Source: Pseudomonas koreensis (GTDB lineage: Bacteria > Pseudomonadota > Gammaproteobacteria > Pseudomonadales > Pseudomonadaceae). Taken from it: a stretch of DNA of 64,000 bases. Numbering within the stretch: the stretch's first letter is position 1; each line of letters starts with the position of its first letter. Shown here piece after piece: positions 31,555-40,112 of this stretch. The notes under the pieces were generated by a model. It ran no database searches. It was not told the DNA's origin and saw nothing but the letters and a program-made list of their open reading frames with translations. The translations under genes were made by a program, and so were the position numbers. The stretch is from NCBI RefSeq assembly GCF_024169245.1, contig NZ_JALJWP010000001.1:4155501-4219500 (forward strand), given 5' to 3'.

Positions 31555-32214
31555 TTATTCCATCTGTACCAGGTTTCGCAAATAGTCGCCAAAACCACCC
31601 TTGGCCCGACTGTCGAGTCGTGCGCTGGTATGCACTTGTGGGCGATGGCTCCAGACGATATTGGCGCCGCTGCGCTCCAGAGCGCGCACCAGATGCACAT
31701 CCTCGTCGCACGTCAGGGGTTTGAAACCACCGGCTAGACGATAGGCCTCGGCACTGACGCCAAGATTGGCACCATGAATATGCCGATGACCGTCGTGGGC
31801 CTGGTAATGGCGGTGATAGCGAATCTGCGCTGCTTCATCGATCGACTCGGGCCAATGCTCGACGGTGACCGTTCCGCACACTGCGTCAGCTTCCAGTCCG
31901 AGCTGCGCCGCCAGCCAGTCATCGGCAACGCGGCTGTCGGCGTCGGTGCAGGCAATCCAGCGTGCACCGCGCTCAAGCAGCAGGCGCGCACCGGCGGCAC
32001 GGGCTTCGCCAACGTTGCGCGCGTCGATCTGCAGGCTCCGCACCGGATAAGCGCTGACGATTTGCGCCGAGGCGTCGCTGCAGCTGTCGAGAACCACCAG
32101 GATTTCCACCGGCTCAGCGGCCAGTTGCGCATGTTGACTGGCGCGCAGGGCTGCACGCAGACAGTCATCGAGCAGCGCCTCTTCGTTGTGCGCGGGAATG
32201 ACAATACCGATCAA
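31555..32214 (-). CDS. Family 2-type glycosyltransferase
   Basis: A 219-residue GT-A glycosyltransferase. It opens IGIVIPAHNEEALLDDCL, has a metal-binding TDADS motif and a later ANLGVSAEAYRLAGGF segment. It has no membrane helix, so it is a short soluble form. The start is taken as TTG at 32214: GGAGGG lies six bases upstream and the TTGA overlaps the methyltransferase stop, the pattern used throughout this operon. An alternative ATG at 32259 would overlap more deeply. Donor and acceptor are unknown. Confidence 0.82.
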   Translation of the reverse strand: MIGIVIPAHNEEALLDDCLRAALRASQHAQLAAEPVEILVVLDSCSDASAQIVSAYPVRSLQIDARNVGEARAAGARLLLERGARWIACTDADSRVADDWLAAQLGLEADAVCGTVTVEHWPESIDEAAQIRYHRHYQAHDGHRHIHGANLGVSAEAYRLAGGFKPLTCDEDVHLVRALERSGANIVWSHRPQVHTSARLDSRAKGGFGDYLRNLVQME

Positions 32215-32810
32215 CGCAAGCCCTCCAGGGCCGCCACCGAGCGTGGCTCCCGGCTCCACAGTTCGAGAATGAAGTCCGCTTCCTGATGCAGCACCAGACG
32301 CGGCAACGCCAATTGATCGTGGATCTGATCGTGTACCTGGCGCGCGTTCAGCGGGCAGTCTTTAATCGGCGGGCGCCAGTGGCAGGCCAGCAATTGGCCG
32401 TCGGCTGTCAGCGATTCACTGATTCGGCGGATGACTTCTGTCAGATCTTTCTCGTCGAGGTAGTAGCCGATTTCGCTGAATACAATCAGGTCGAATTTCT
32501 CCTCCGGCCAGTCACTCGGAAGGCGTCCCTGGCGGACTTCGGCATGCTCGAAAATACTCAACCGAGTGCGCGCAAGCTTCACCGCTGCGCTCGCTGTGTC
32601 GCAACACAGCAAACGGTCGCAGCGCGGTGCCAGTTCCGCACTCAGTTCGCCATTGGCGCAACCCGGCTCGAAAACCGATCTGTAGCGGGAGCGGGGCAGG
32701 GCAGCGAGGGTAATCGCGCGTTTGCGCTGCTCGTACCAGCGCTGACGGAACGCCCATGGGTCGTCATTGCCAGCAAACAGCCCGTCGAAATAGCGATCAT
32801 CGACGCTCAA
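32211..32810 (-). CDS. SAM-dependent methyltransferase, NodS-like
   Basis: A 199-residue class I methyltransferase. The SAM-binding motif I is FEPGCANGE, and motif IV is FDLIVFSEIGYYL. The N-terminus DDRYFDGLFAGNDDPWAFRQRWYEQRK is typical of the NodS group, which N-methylates a deacetylated chitin oligomer in rhizobia. That parallel is interesting beside a deacetylase and a glycosyltransferase, but does not fix the substrate. It overlaps both neighbours by four bases. Confidence 0.85.
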   Translation of the reverse strand: MSVDDRYFDGLFAGNDDPWAFRQRWYEQRKRAITLAALPRSRYRSVFEPGCANGELSAELAPRCDRLLCCDTASAAVKLARTRLSIFEHAEVRQGRLPSDWPEEKFDLIVFSEIGYYLDEKDLTEVIRRISESLTADGQLLACHWRPPIKDCPLNARQVHDQIHDQLALPRLVLHQEADFILELWSREPRSVAALEGLR

Positions 32811-33565
32811 AGGAACACCACTTCAAAAGGTTGCAACAAACGATCGAGCACATAGGGCGCGAGCACTGGCCCGAGCCCGACGTCGCGATCGCCTTCCAAC
32901 TGGCTGGCGAACGCATGCGCCGCGTGGCGTTTACGCGCAATGTGCGTGGGTGAAAGGAGAATCTTGCGCGCCCGTTCCCATGGCACCGAGGCATCTTCCG
33001 GGGTTGCCCAATGCCAGGTCCAGACCGGAAGTTCATGACAGGCAGCCCCGACGCGGCGCGCCGCTTCGACACTGGCGCGGCCGACGGCCTCGTGATCGCT
33101 GTGGCCATCTTCCCGCCAAGTGGTGAACACCACGTCACTGGCATGCAGATAACTGGCGATGAAATCGCTCAACCCGGTTTCCTGAGCCGCCACCTGGGTA
33201 TCGGTAAAACCGCCGCGCAGCCATTTCAGACTGTGCATCGGCAAACCGAGACGCCGCAGCGCTTCAGCGGATTCCTGCGGACGCACCACGCTGAGACGCT
33301 CGACTGGCCAGCGCTGCGAGCCGGGATGACTGGCGCTGCCATCGGTGACCGAGATCAACTGCAACGGGCGTCCGGCTGCCGCCAGCAACTGCATGATGCC
33401 GCCGCAGCCGAGCACTTCGTCATCCGGGTGCGGGGCGACAATCACCGCCCGCGAGCCCAACGGTACCAGGTCAAGAATGTCGATAGCGGGCAGCTCGGCC
33501 AGACGCCGCGAACCCTGCCATTGCTGCAGCGAAGTACCTTGGCCGACGATCGGGTTGTCCTTCAT
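32807..33565 (-). CDS. PIG-L/LmbE-family deacetylase (intact motif)
   Basis: A 252-residue zinc-dependent N-deacetylase. The metal and base residues are H46, D48 and D49 in APHPDDEVLGCGG, and DGHSDHEAVGRAS follows later. Family members remove acetyl from GlcNAc linked to inositol, lipids or antibiotics. The ATG at 33565 overlaps the stop of the acyl-CoA dehydrogenase-like gene by four bases; its own stop overlaps the methyltransferase start in the same way. In other bacteria the deacetylase and methyltransferase are found fused, which supports a shared pathway. Confidence 0.88.
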   Translation of the reverse strand: MKDNPIVGQGTSLQQWQGSRRLAELPAIDILDLVPLGSRAVIVAPHPDDEVLGCGGIMQLLAAAGRPLQLISVTDGSASHPGSQRWPVERLSVVRPQESAEALRRLGLPMHSLKWLRGGFTDTQVAAQETGLSDFIASYLHASDVVFTTWREDGHSDHEAVGRASVEAARRVGAACHELPVWTWHWATPEDASVPWERARKILLSPTHIARKRHAAHAFASQLEGDRDVGLGPVLAPYVLDRLLQPFEVVFL

Positions 33566-34560
33566 AACGCCCAGACCTCGCAGGACTGACCAACAATTTG
33601 CTGGCCCAGCGCAGCAAGGTCGCGTTCGGCATGACTCTGGCGCAGAAACACCGGCAAGTCGGCACTCAGCCGCGCAAAATGCCGATCCTGACAAAACGGC
33701 CCGGCACCCAGCGCACGACCGACCTCACGCATGACCTGTTCGGCCGACTGTTCGACCACCGCGCGGGCGCGACGGGCCAGCAGTTCAGCGTCGGCCTCGG
33801 GCTGCGCATCGATTTGCAGCGCACTGAAGCGCAGCACATCGGCGGCCGCTTGCAGCGCTGTGTCTGTCGCGCCGAGGTGGGCGAGGGCATGCGGTTCGTC
33901 ACGTTGGGCGCAATGCTGGCGCAGCGCTTCGGCAATCCGTCGCGATGCGCCATACCAGCAAGCGGCGATGCCGATGCCGCCTTGCCAGAAACCCGGCCGT
34001 TGCAGGTAATCACCGGGATTGCCGATGGCCTGCGCTTCGGCATTGTCGAACAGCACTTCAACGCTGCCGGTTGCCGCCATGCCCACGGCTTGCCAGCCTT
34101 GATCGGTGATGGTCACACCAAGTTGATCGAGCGCGACCGCTACCAGTTGCTGTTGATCATCAGCGTCCCACGCGGTAAGCAGGGCATGACTGAGCACTGC
34201 GGCGCCGGAACACCAGGCCTTGCGCCCGTTCAATGTCACCATATGTCCGGATGGCGTGACTTTCACCCGCGCCTGCGGCGGTTCGGCAGCCCACATTCCC
34301 CACGTGCTGCCGGGCGTTGGCGTACCGCCCAGTTGCTCGATAATCGCCAGCGCGTCGGTGTGGCCCTCGTAGAGTTTGCACAGCCCCAGATCGTGTCCGC
34401 CCACTTCCGAGAGGCGCTGAAAACGCTCCAGCGTGTGACCGCTGCCGGGCAACGGCAAGCGGTCGAGGCCAGCCTCGACCATCGCCCGCAGGCAACGGCC
34501 GAGGGCATTGGTGTCGGCGTAATCTGGCGGACGGCGGGCCAGATAATGTTGAAAGTCCAT
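33562..34560 (-). CDS. Acyl-CoA dehydrogenase-like protein
   Basis: A 332-residue protein of the acyl-CoA dehydrogenase fold. The N-terminal helices (LERFQRLSEVGGHDLGLCKLYEGH), middle beta domain (VTLNGRKAWCSGAAVLSHALLTA, with the FAD-side GRKAWCSGA stretch) and C-terminal helical domain are recognisable. It is shorter than the usual 380 residues, and I cannot place the catalytic glutamate. The ATG at 34560, three bases after the glgX stop with GAAGAAGA upstream, is preferred over a GTG inside glgX. Its role beside sugar-modifying enzymes is unknown. Confidence 0.8.
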   Translation of the reverse strand: MDFQHYLARRPPDYADTNALGRCLRAMVEAGLDRLPLPGSGHTLERFQRLSEVGGHDLGLCKLYEGHTDALAIIEQLGGTPTPGSTWGMWAAEPPQARVKVTPSGHMVTLNGRKAWCSGAAVLSHALLTAWDADDQQQLVAVALDQLGVTITDQGWQAVGMAATGSVEVLFDNAEAQAIGNPGDYLQRPGFWQGGIGIAACWYGASRRIAEALRQHCAQRDEPHALAHLGATDTALQAAADVLRFSALQIDAQPEADAELLARRARAVVEQSAEQVMREVGRALGAGPFCQDRHFARLSADLPVFLRQSHAERDLAALGQQIVGQSCEVWAL

Positions 34561-34561
34561 A

Positions 34562-36721
34562 TCAATCTTCTTCGTCACGTTGCAGTTCGAACAACAGCAA
34601 CGAGCGCCCGGTCACCGAATACTCGTGGCCGAAGTCGAAGCGTTCCTGGCCGCGGATCGACGGTTGATTGGTGTCGATCATGCAGGTCCAGAAGCCCCCA
34701 TCCGGCACTTCCGGCAAAGTGAAGTTGACGATGTCGTGGTGCGCGTTGACCACCAGCAGCAGGGTCGCGTCGCCACCCTTGCGGCGAATCCCGGTTTCCT
34801 GCGCACGGCCATCGAGCAACATGCCCAGGCAACGGTTGTGCGCGTCGTGCCAGTGCTCGGTGGTCATCTCCGTGGCGTCCGGGGCCAGCCAGGTCACGTC
34901 TTTTACACCGATGTCTTCGTTGTATTCGCCGACCAGGAAGCGGCCGCGACGCAGGATCGGATAAGTCAGGCGCAGCTTGATCAGGCGCTTGACGAACTTC
35001 AGCAGTGCCTTGCCGTCCTCGCTCAGGTCCCAGTTGACCCAACCGATTTCGCTGTCCTGGCAATAAGCGTTGTTGTTGCCGTCCTGAGTGCGCGCGAATT
35101 CGTCACCAGCGACGATCATCGGTGTGCCTTGGGCCAGCAGCAGAGTGGCGAAGAAATTGCGCATCTGCCGATGACGCAGCGCGTTGATTTCCGGGTCGTC
35201 GGTCGGGCCTTCGACGCCGTGGTTCCACGACAGATTGTTGTTGCTGCCGTCCTGATTGTTTTCGTCGTTGGCTTCGTTGTGCTTGTCGTTGTACGAGACC
35301 AGATCGTTGAGGGTGAAGCCGTCGTGGGCGGTGATGAAGTTCACCGACGAATACGGCCGGCGCCCGCGCTGGTTGAACATCTCTCCCGAGGCCGTCATGC
35401 GGCTGGCGAAATCAGCAAGCTGGGCGTCGTCACCCTTCCAGAAGGCGCGCACGGTGTCGCGGAACTTGTCGTTCCACTCGACCCAGCCCGGCGGGAAGTT
35501 GCCCACCTGATAGCCGCCGGGGCCGCAGTCCCAAGGCTCGGCGATCATCTTCACCTGACGCAGCACGGGGTCCTGGCGGCAGGCGACGAGGAAACTGTGG
35601 CGCTCGTCGAAGCCATCGTGGTAACGGCCAAGAATGGTTGCCAGGTCGAAACGGAAACCATCGACGTGCATCTCACTGGCCCAGTAGCGCAGAGAGTCAG
35701 TGACCATTTGCAGGACGCACGGGTGGCTCAGGTCCAGCGTGTTACCGGTGCCGGAATCGTTGATGTAGTAGCGCTTGTCGTCCGGCATCAAGCGGTAGTA
35801 CGAGGCGTTGTCGATACCGCGCATCGACAGAGTCGGGCCTTGTTCGTTGCCTTCGGCGGTGTGGTTGTAGACCACGTCGAGAATCACTTCGAGGTTGGCA
35901 TCGTGCAGGTGCGCGACCATTTCCTTGAACTCGGCGATCTTGCCACTGGCCAGATAACGCGGGTCCGGGGCGAAGAAGGCGATGCTGTTGTAGCCCCAAT
36001 AGTTGGTCATGCCTTTTTGCAGCAGGTGCTGATCGTTGACGAAAGCATGGATCGGCAGCAGCTCGACGGAGGAGACGCCGAGCTTGCGGATGTGCTCAAG
36101 CACGTCATCGACCATAAGACCGCCGAAGGTGCCGCGCAGGTTTTCCGGCACCGACGGGTGACGCATGCTGATGCCGCGCACGTGGGTTTCATAAATGATG
36201 GTCTTGTCCCACGGCACGCTGACGCGATGGTCATTGCCCCAGGTGTGCGCCGGGTCGATGACCTTGCACTTGGGCACGAATGGCGCACTGTCGCGTTCGT
36301 CGAAACTGAGGTCGGCGTCGGGGTGGCCGATGGTGTAGCCGAACAACGCTTCCGACCATTTCAGCTCGCCAACCAGTTGTTTGGCGTACGGGTCGATCAG
36401 CAGTTTGTTGTGATTGAAGCGATGGCCGTTGGCCGGGTCATAAGGACCATAAACGCGGTAGCCGTAAATCAGCCCCGGATGCGCATCCGGCAGGTAGCCG
36501 TGGTAGATCTCATCGGTGTATTCCGGCAGCTCGATGCGCTCGAGTTCGACTTCGCCGGCATCGTCGAAAATGCACAGCTCGACCTTGGTGGCGTTGGCGG
36601 AAAACAGAGCAAAGTTCACCCCCAGACCATCCCAGGTCGCACCGAGCGGGAAGGGCAGGCCTTCACGGATTCTCGACGGCTCGGCGTGCGCAACGGGTTC
36701 GGCTTTCTTTGGACGGGTCAT
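34562..36721 (-). CDS. glgX: Glycogen debranching enzyme GlgX
   Basis: A GH13 isoamylase-type enzyme of 719 residues that hydrolyses alpha-1,6 branches of the glucan. A CBM48 module occupies about residues 20-110 (LGATWDGLGVNFALFSANA). The barrel has nucleophile D359 (DGFRFDLATILGR) and acid/base E395 (MIAEPWDCGPGGYQ). Released chains feed TreY and MalQ. It starts the segment that continues into the acyl-CoA dehydrogenase, deacetylase, methyltransferase and glycosyltransferase genes with no gap, so these are probably one transcript. Confidence 0.95.
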   Translation of the reverse strand: MTRPKKAEPVAHAEPSRIREGLPFPLGATWDGLGVNFALFSANATKVELCIFDDAGEVELERIELPEYTDEIYHGYLPDAHPGLIYGYRVYGPYDPANGHRFNHNKLLIDPYAKQLVGELKWSEALFGYTIGHPDADLSFDERDSAPFVPKCKVIDPAHTWGNDHRVSVPWDKTIIYETHVRGISMRHPSVPENLRGTFGGLMVDDVLEHIRKLGVSSVELLPIHAFVNDQHLLQKGMTNYWGYNSIAFFAPDPRYLASGKIAEFKEMVAHLHDANLEVILDVVYNHTAEGNEQGPTLSMRGIDNASYYRLMPDDKRYYINDSGTGNTLDLSHPCVLQMVTDSLRYWASEMHVDGFRFDLATILGRYHDGFDERHSFLVACRQDPVLRQVKMIAEPWDCGPGGYQVGNFPPGWVEWNDKFRDTVRAFWKGDDAQLADFASRMTASGEMFNQRGRRPYSSVNFITAHDGFTLNDLVSYNDKHNEANDENNQDGSNNNLSWNHGVEGPTDDPEINALRHRQMRNFFATLLLAQGTPMIVAGDEFARTQDGNNNAYCQDSEIGWVNWDLSEDGKALLKFVKRLIKLRLTYPILRRGRFLVGEYNEDIGVKDVTWLAPDATEMTTEHWHDAHNRCLGMLLDGRAQETGIRRKGGDATLLLVVNAHHDIVNFTLPEVPDGGFWTCMIDTNQPSIRGQERFDFGHEYSVTGRSLLLFELQRDEED

Positions 36722-36768
36722 GATTGCTCCTGCAAAAAACGGGTCAGTTCAGGCAATGAGATTTCCTT

Positions 36769-36856
36769 GTGGGAGCGAGCTTGCTCGCGAAAGCGTCGGC
36801 ACATCCGACATCTTCGCGAACTGACCCACCGCATTCGCGAGCAAGCTCGCTCCCAC
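36769..36856. repeat. REP inverted pair upstream of glgX
   Basis: Canonical copies about 45 bases apart in the 247-base gap between the DUF2934 gene and glgX. The rest of the gap shows only a degenerate half copy (GGCGAGCAAGCTCGCC) near 36,920. Confidence 0.85.
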
Positions 36857-36968
36857 AGGGGATTAGATTTTTCTCCCGCAGTGGGGAGGGGCTTTCTTCA
36901 GGGCGCAAAGACCCCTTATGGCGAGCAAGCTCGCCACTCAGTTGTTCAGTTCAATAATCGGGTCTAGG

Positions 36969-37316
36969 TCAGTTCGCCGGAGGCTTCTTCGCAACTCGCG
37001 GCTTTTTCTCGGCAGCCTTTTCGCCAGGCGACACTACCTTGGCCGCCGCCGCTGGCTTGGCTTTCGCAGCCGGTTTGGCTTTGGCAGCGGCCGGCGTTTT
37101 GCCGTCGAGCGCTTTGGCCTCAGTGTTCTTCGCCGCAGGCGTCTTGCCGGCCACCTTGCTGCCAGCCGCCTTCGGTGGCTTCTTCGGTGCCAGGGCTTCT
37201 GCCTCGGCCAATTTGCGCGCCATCTCCCAGTGACGTTCTTCCTGGCCTTCAGGCTTACCTTCCGACTCCCAGATCTGATAGGCGAATTCGCGAATGCGTT
37301 TATCGTCGGTGCTCAT
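36969..37316 (-). CDS. DUF2934 protein with Lys/Ala/Pro-rich tail
   Basis: A 115-residue basic protein. Residues 1-45 fit DUF2934 (RIREFAYQIWESEGKPEGQEERHWEMARKLAEAEA). The remainder is low-complexity, rich in Lys, Ala and Pro (repeats of KPAAKAKPAAAAK) like a histone H1 tail, so nucleic-acid binding is possible. It follows treY by 21 bases and belongs to the glgA-treZ-malQ-treY transcript. No enzyme motif is seen. Confidence 0.8.
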   Translation of the reverse strand: MSTDDKRIREFAYQIWESEGKPEGQEERHWEMARKLAEAEALAPKKPPKAAGSKVAGKTPAAKNTEAKALDGKTPAAAKAKPAAKAKPAAAAKVVSPGEKAAEKKPRVAKKPPAN

Positions 37317-37337
37317 CGCAATGCTCCTGAACTGAAC

Positions 37338-40112
37338 TCATGCTTGTGTTAAGTGTTGGATAAAGAGATTGACCGGGACATCCCCCAGCGCTTCGCTGAC
37401 ATTCAGCTCCCTGTTTTGTGTGACTACACTGCTGGCAAAAAGTCCCTTCAGGTTTGCATCCGGAGCGGCAGACGGTAAAACCACCCGCGTATCGCCCCAC
37501 CGCAGCGCATCGACCTGGGGGATGGCACTGTTTTCCAGCAACGTCGCGCAGCGCACCGGCACCACCACAATGGCGCGCACACCCTCGTGCTCACGCGCGA
37601 ATGCCAATACGTTGTTCGCTTGGCTGCCCAGCACTTCCAGTGGCTGGTAATCGCCACGGCGGAACAGCCCGCTGTGCTCCTTGCGCAGGTTCAGTACCGC
37701 ACTGATCAGCGCTTGCTTGATGCGCCCGTCACGCCAGTCCTTGAGCAGTTCTGCACTCGGCACGGATGCCTGCAGGGATTGCTCGCGGGCGGCGTAATCC
37801 ACCGGCCGGCGGTTGTCCGGGTCAACCAGACTGAAATCCCAGTATTCGTTGCCCTGATACAGATCCGGCACCCCCGGCACGGTCATGCGCAGCAAGGTTT
37901 GCGCCAGCCCGTTGAGCGCGCCGGCAGCGGCGAGGCTGTTGACGGTCTTGCTCAGCGCCGCACGCAACAACTCGCCTTCTTCGCCGGTCAGCAGTTTTTC
38001 CGTGAAGGCTTGCGCGGCGTTTTCATAGGCTTCGTTCGGCGCGCTCCAGCTGCTTTGCAACTTGGCTTCGCGCAGCGCTTTCTGCTGCCATTGCCAGATG
38101 CGTTTGGCGTATTCGGCAAAGCCGGCTTTATCATCGTCCCGCAAATCCAGCGGCCAACTGCCAAGCAATGCCTGATAGAGGATCAGCTCGTCGCCAGCGG
38201 ACGGCGCGTCATCTTCGATACGTACCGGACGGGCGAGGGCGCGCCACAGTTCGACCTGATCGGCGTACCAATGGCTGCGCTCGCTTAGCACGGCGAGCCG
38301 GGCACGGGTGTCTTCGCCGCGTTTGTGATCGTGGGTCGCCGTGGCCAGCAGGTTGTCGGGGAACTCCGCCATGCGCTGCTGATTGATCTCATGGAACTCA
38401 CTGACCGGCGCGCTGAATTGCTCGGTGTTGTAACCGACATCATTGCGCGACAGCAGCACCGCCGAGCGATACAGCGCGGTGTCTTCCACGGCCTTGGCCG
38501 CTGCCGGCGAGGTCAACTGCTGGAAGCGCACGCAGGCATGCTTGAGGATCTTGCGCGAACGCCCGCGTGGCTTGCGTCGCCACGGCGTGCCGCCTAGCCA
38601 ACTGGCGACCGAATCGAGCACCGGCCAGTCGGCCTCGCTGAGGGTCTGCCGCGCACCGTCCATGGCGTGCTGGAAAATCGCTTCGTCCTGCTCGGAACGG
38701 CCCAGAGCGCTGATGTAGGTGCGATAAACCGGGAAGTGCACGATCAATGCGTGCAGCACGCGGCGAATTGCGCCGAGGGTCAGATCGCGAGTCATCAAGT
38801 CATCACGGGCGACCTGATGCAGCGCCTGGGCGACACTTTCGAAATCGCTGGCCAGCGAACCGTTGAGGATCTGCTGACGGGCCAGTTGCGCTTCTTCAAT
38901 GAACGCGGCGGGGCGCTCGGTGCGGCGCTGCCAGAGTTCGCCGAGTACATGTTCGCCGTCAGGGTCATGTTGCAGCAACGACAGCTGATTCATGAACTCG
39001 TAACCGGTGGTGCCGTCAACGCTCCAGTCGCGGCGCAGGGTTTCGCCCTCGCCGAGGATCTTCTCGACGTAGATGGGCAGATGCCTGCCCGGTGCCAGAT
39101 GATCAAGACGCCGACGCAATTTGCGGCAATAGCCACGCGGGTCGGCAAGGCCGTCGATATGGTCGATGCGCAACCCGTCGACCAGACCTTCTTCAACCAA
39201 TTGGAAGATTTTGCCATGGGTGGCTTCGAACACGGCCGGACGCTCGACGCGCAGACCGCCAAGCTCGTTGATGTCGAAAAAGCGTCGCCAGTTGATGTCG
39301 TCCGCTGCGGTGCGCCAACTGGCGAGGCGGTAGCTTTGGTGCTCCAGCAGCTCGTGAAGCTTCTGGAAGCCTTCCTCGGTGGTGGAGTCGTATTGAACGA
39401 GGTTGCTTTCGATCGTAGCCAGAACACGCGGATCGCTGGCCAGCTCGCGCAACTCTTGCTTCAGCGGGATCGCCAGCGAGTGAGCATCGGTCTGGTAACT
39501 GAGCGTACTGAAGCGATCGGCCAGGGATTTGAGCGTGTCGTCGGCCTTGAGCAACTCGCCATAATTGTTCGGGCAGATCGGGAAGTGATGGTCGTAATGC
39601 TCGACATGGAAACTGCCGGTCTGCGCGTTGAATCTGAGCTTGAGCGTACCCTCCTGCAACGCCACGCCATAATCGCTGCCGAGGAACGGCAACAGCAACT
39701 GGCCTTCCATCAACGGATCCGGCGAGTGCCACTGGATGTCGAAGAATTCGCCGTACGGGCTCAGGCGTCCCCATTCCAGCAAGTCGAGCCACCACGGGTT
39801 GTCGTTGCCACCCACGGCCATGTGGTTGGAAACAATGTCGAGGATCAGCCCCATGTTGTGCTCGCGCAGGGTGCTGACCAACCGGCGCAATGCCGGCTCG
39901 CCGCCCAGTTCGGGGTTGACCTGGGTCGGGTCGACCACGTCGTAGCCGTGCATGGAACCGGCGCGCGCCGCAAGCAGGGGCGAGGCGTAGATATGGCTGA
40001 TGCCGAGTCGGGCAAAGTACGGCACCAGTGGCACCGCTTGTTCGAGGGTAAAACCTTTATGAAATTGCAGGCGCAAGGTGGCGCGCAGTGGCTGGATAAA
40101 CTGTTGATTCAT
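37338..40112 (-). CDS. treY: Malto-oligosyltrehalose synthase TreY
   Basis: A GH13 enzyme of 924 residues that converts the reducing-end alpha-1,4 bond of a maltodextrin into the alpha-1,1 bond of trehalose. The N-terminal RATLRLQFHKGFTLEQA is typical. Barrel motifs are DIVSNHMAVGG, GLRIDHIDGLADP (nucleophile Asp) and VEKILGEGE (acid/base Glu), with a long inserted helical region. It pairs with TreZ, which releases trehalose. The start overlaps the malQ stop by four bases. Confidence 0.95.
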   Translation of the reverse strand: MNQQFIQPLRATLRLQFHKGFTLEQAVPLVPYFARLGISHIYASPLLAARAGSMHGYDVVDPTQVNPELGGEPALRRLVSTLREHNMGLILDIVSNHMAVGGNDNPWWLDLLEWGRLSPYGEFFDIQWHSPDPLMEGQLLLPFLGSDYGVALQEGTLKLRFNAQTGSFHVEHYDHHFPICPNNYGELLKADDTLKSLADRFSTLSYQTDAHSLAIPLKQELRELASDPRVLATIESNLVQYDSTTEEGFQKLHELLEHQSYRLASWRTAADDINWRRFFDINELGGLRVERPAVFEATHGKIFQLVEEGLVDGLRIDHIDGLADPRGYCRKLRRRLDHLAPGRHLPIYVEKILGEGETLRRDWSVDGTTGYEFMNQLSLLQHDPDGEHVLGELWQRRTERPAAFIEEAQLARQQILNGSLASDFESVAQALHQVARDDLMTRDLTLGAIRRVLHALIVHFPVYRTYISALGRSEQDEAIFQHAMDGARQTLSEADWPVLDSVASWLGGTPWRRKPRGRSRKILKHACVRFQQLTSPAAAKAVEDTALYRSAVLLSRNDVGYNTEQFSAPVSEFHEINQQRMAEFPDNLLATATHDHKRGEDTRARLAVLSERSHWYADQVELWRALARPVRIEDDAPSAGDELILYQALLGSWPLDLRDDDKAGFAEYAKRIWQWQQKALREAKLQSSWSAPNEAYENAAQAFTEKLLTGEEGELLRAALSKTVNSLAAAGALNGLAQTLLRMTVPGVPDLYQGNEYWDFSLVDPDNRRPVDYAAREQSLQASVPSAELLKDWRDGRIKQALISAVLNLRKEHSGLFRRGDYQPLEVLGSQANNVLAFAREHEGVRAIVVVPVRCATLLENSAIPQVDALRWGDTRVVLPSAAPDANLKGLFASSVVTQNRELNVSEALGDVPVNLFIQHLTQA

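Noticed and set aside
34580..36967. Open frame of 795 codons antisense to glgX
   Set aside because: Low-complexity Val/Arg/Gln-rich product and no ribosome site; glgX is unmistakable on the other strand.
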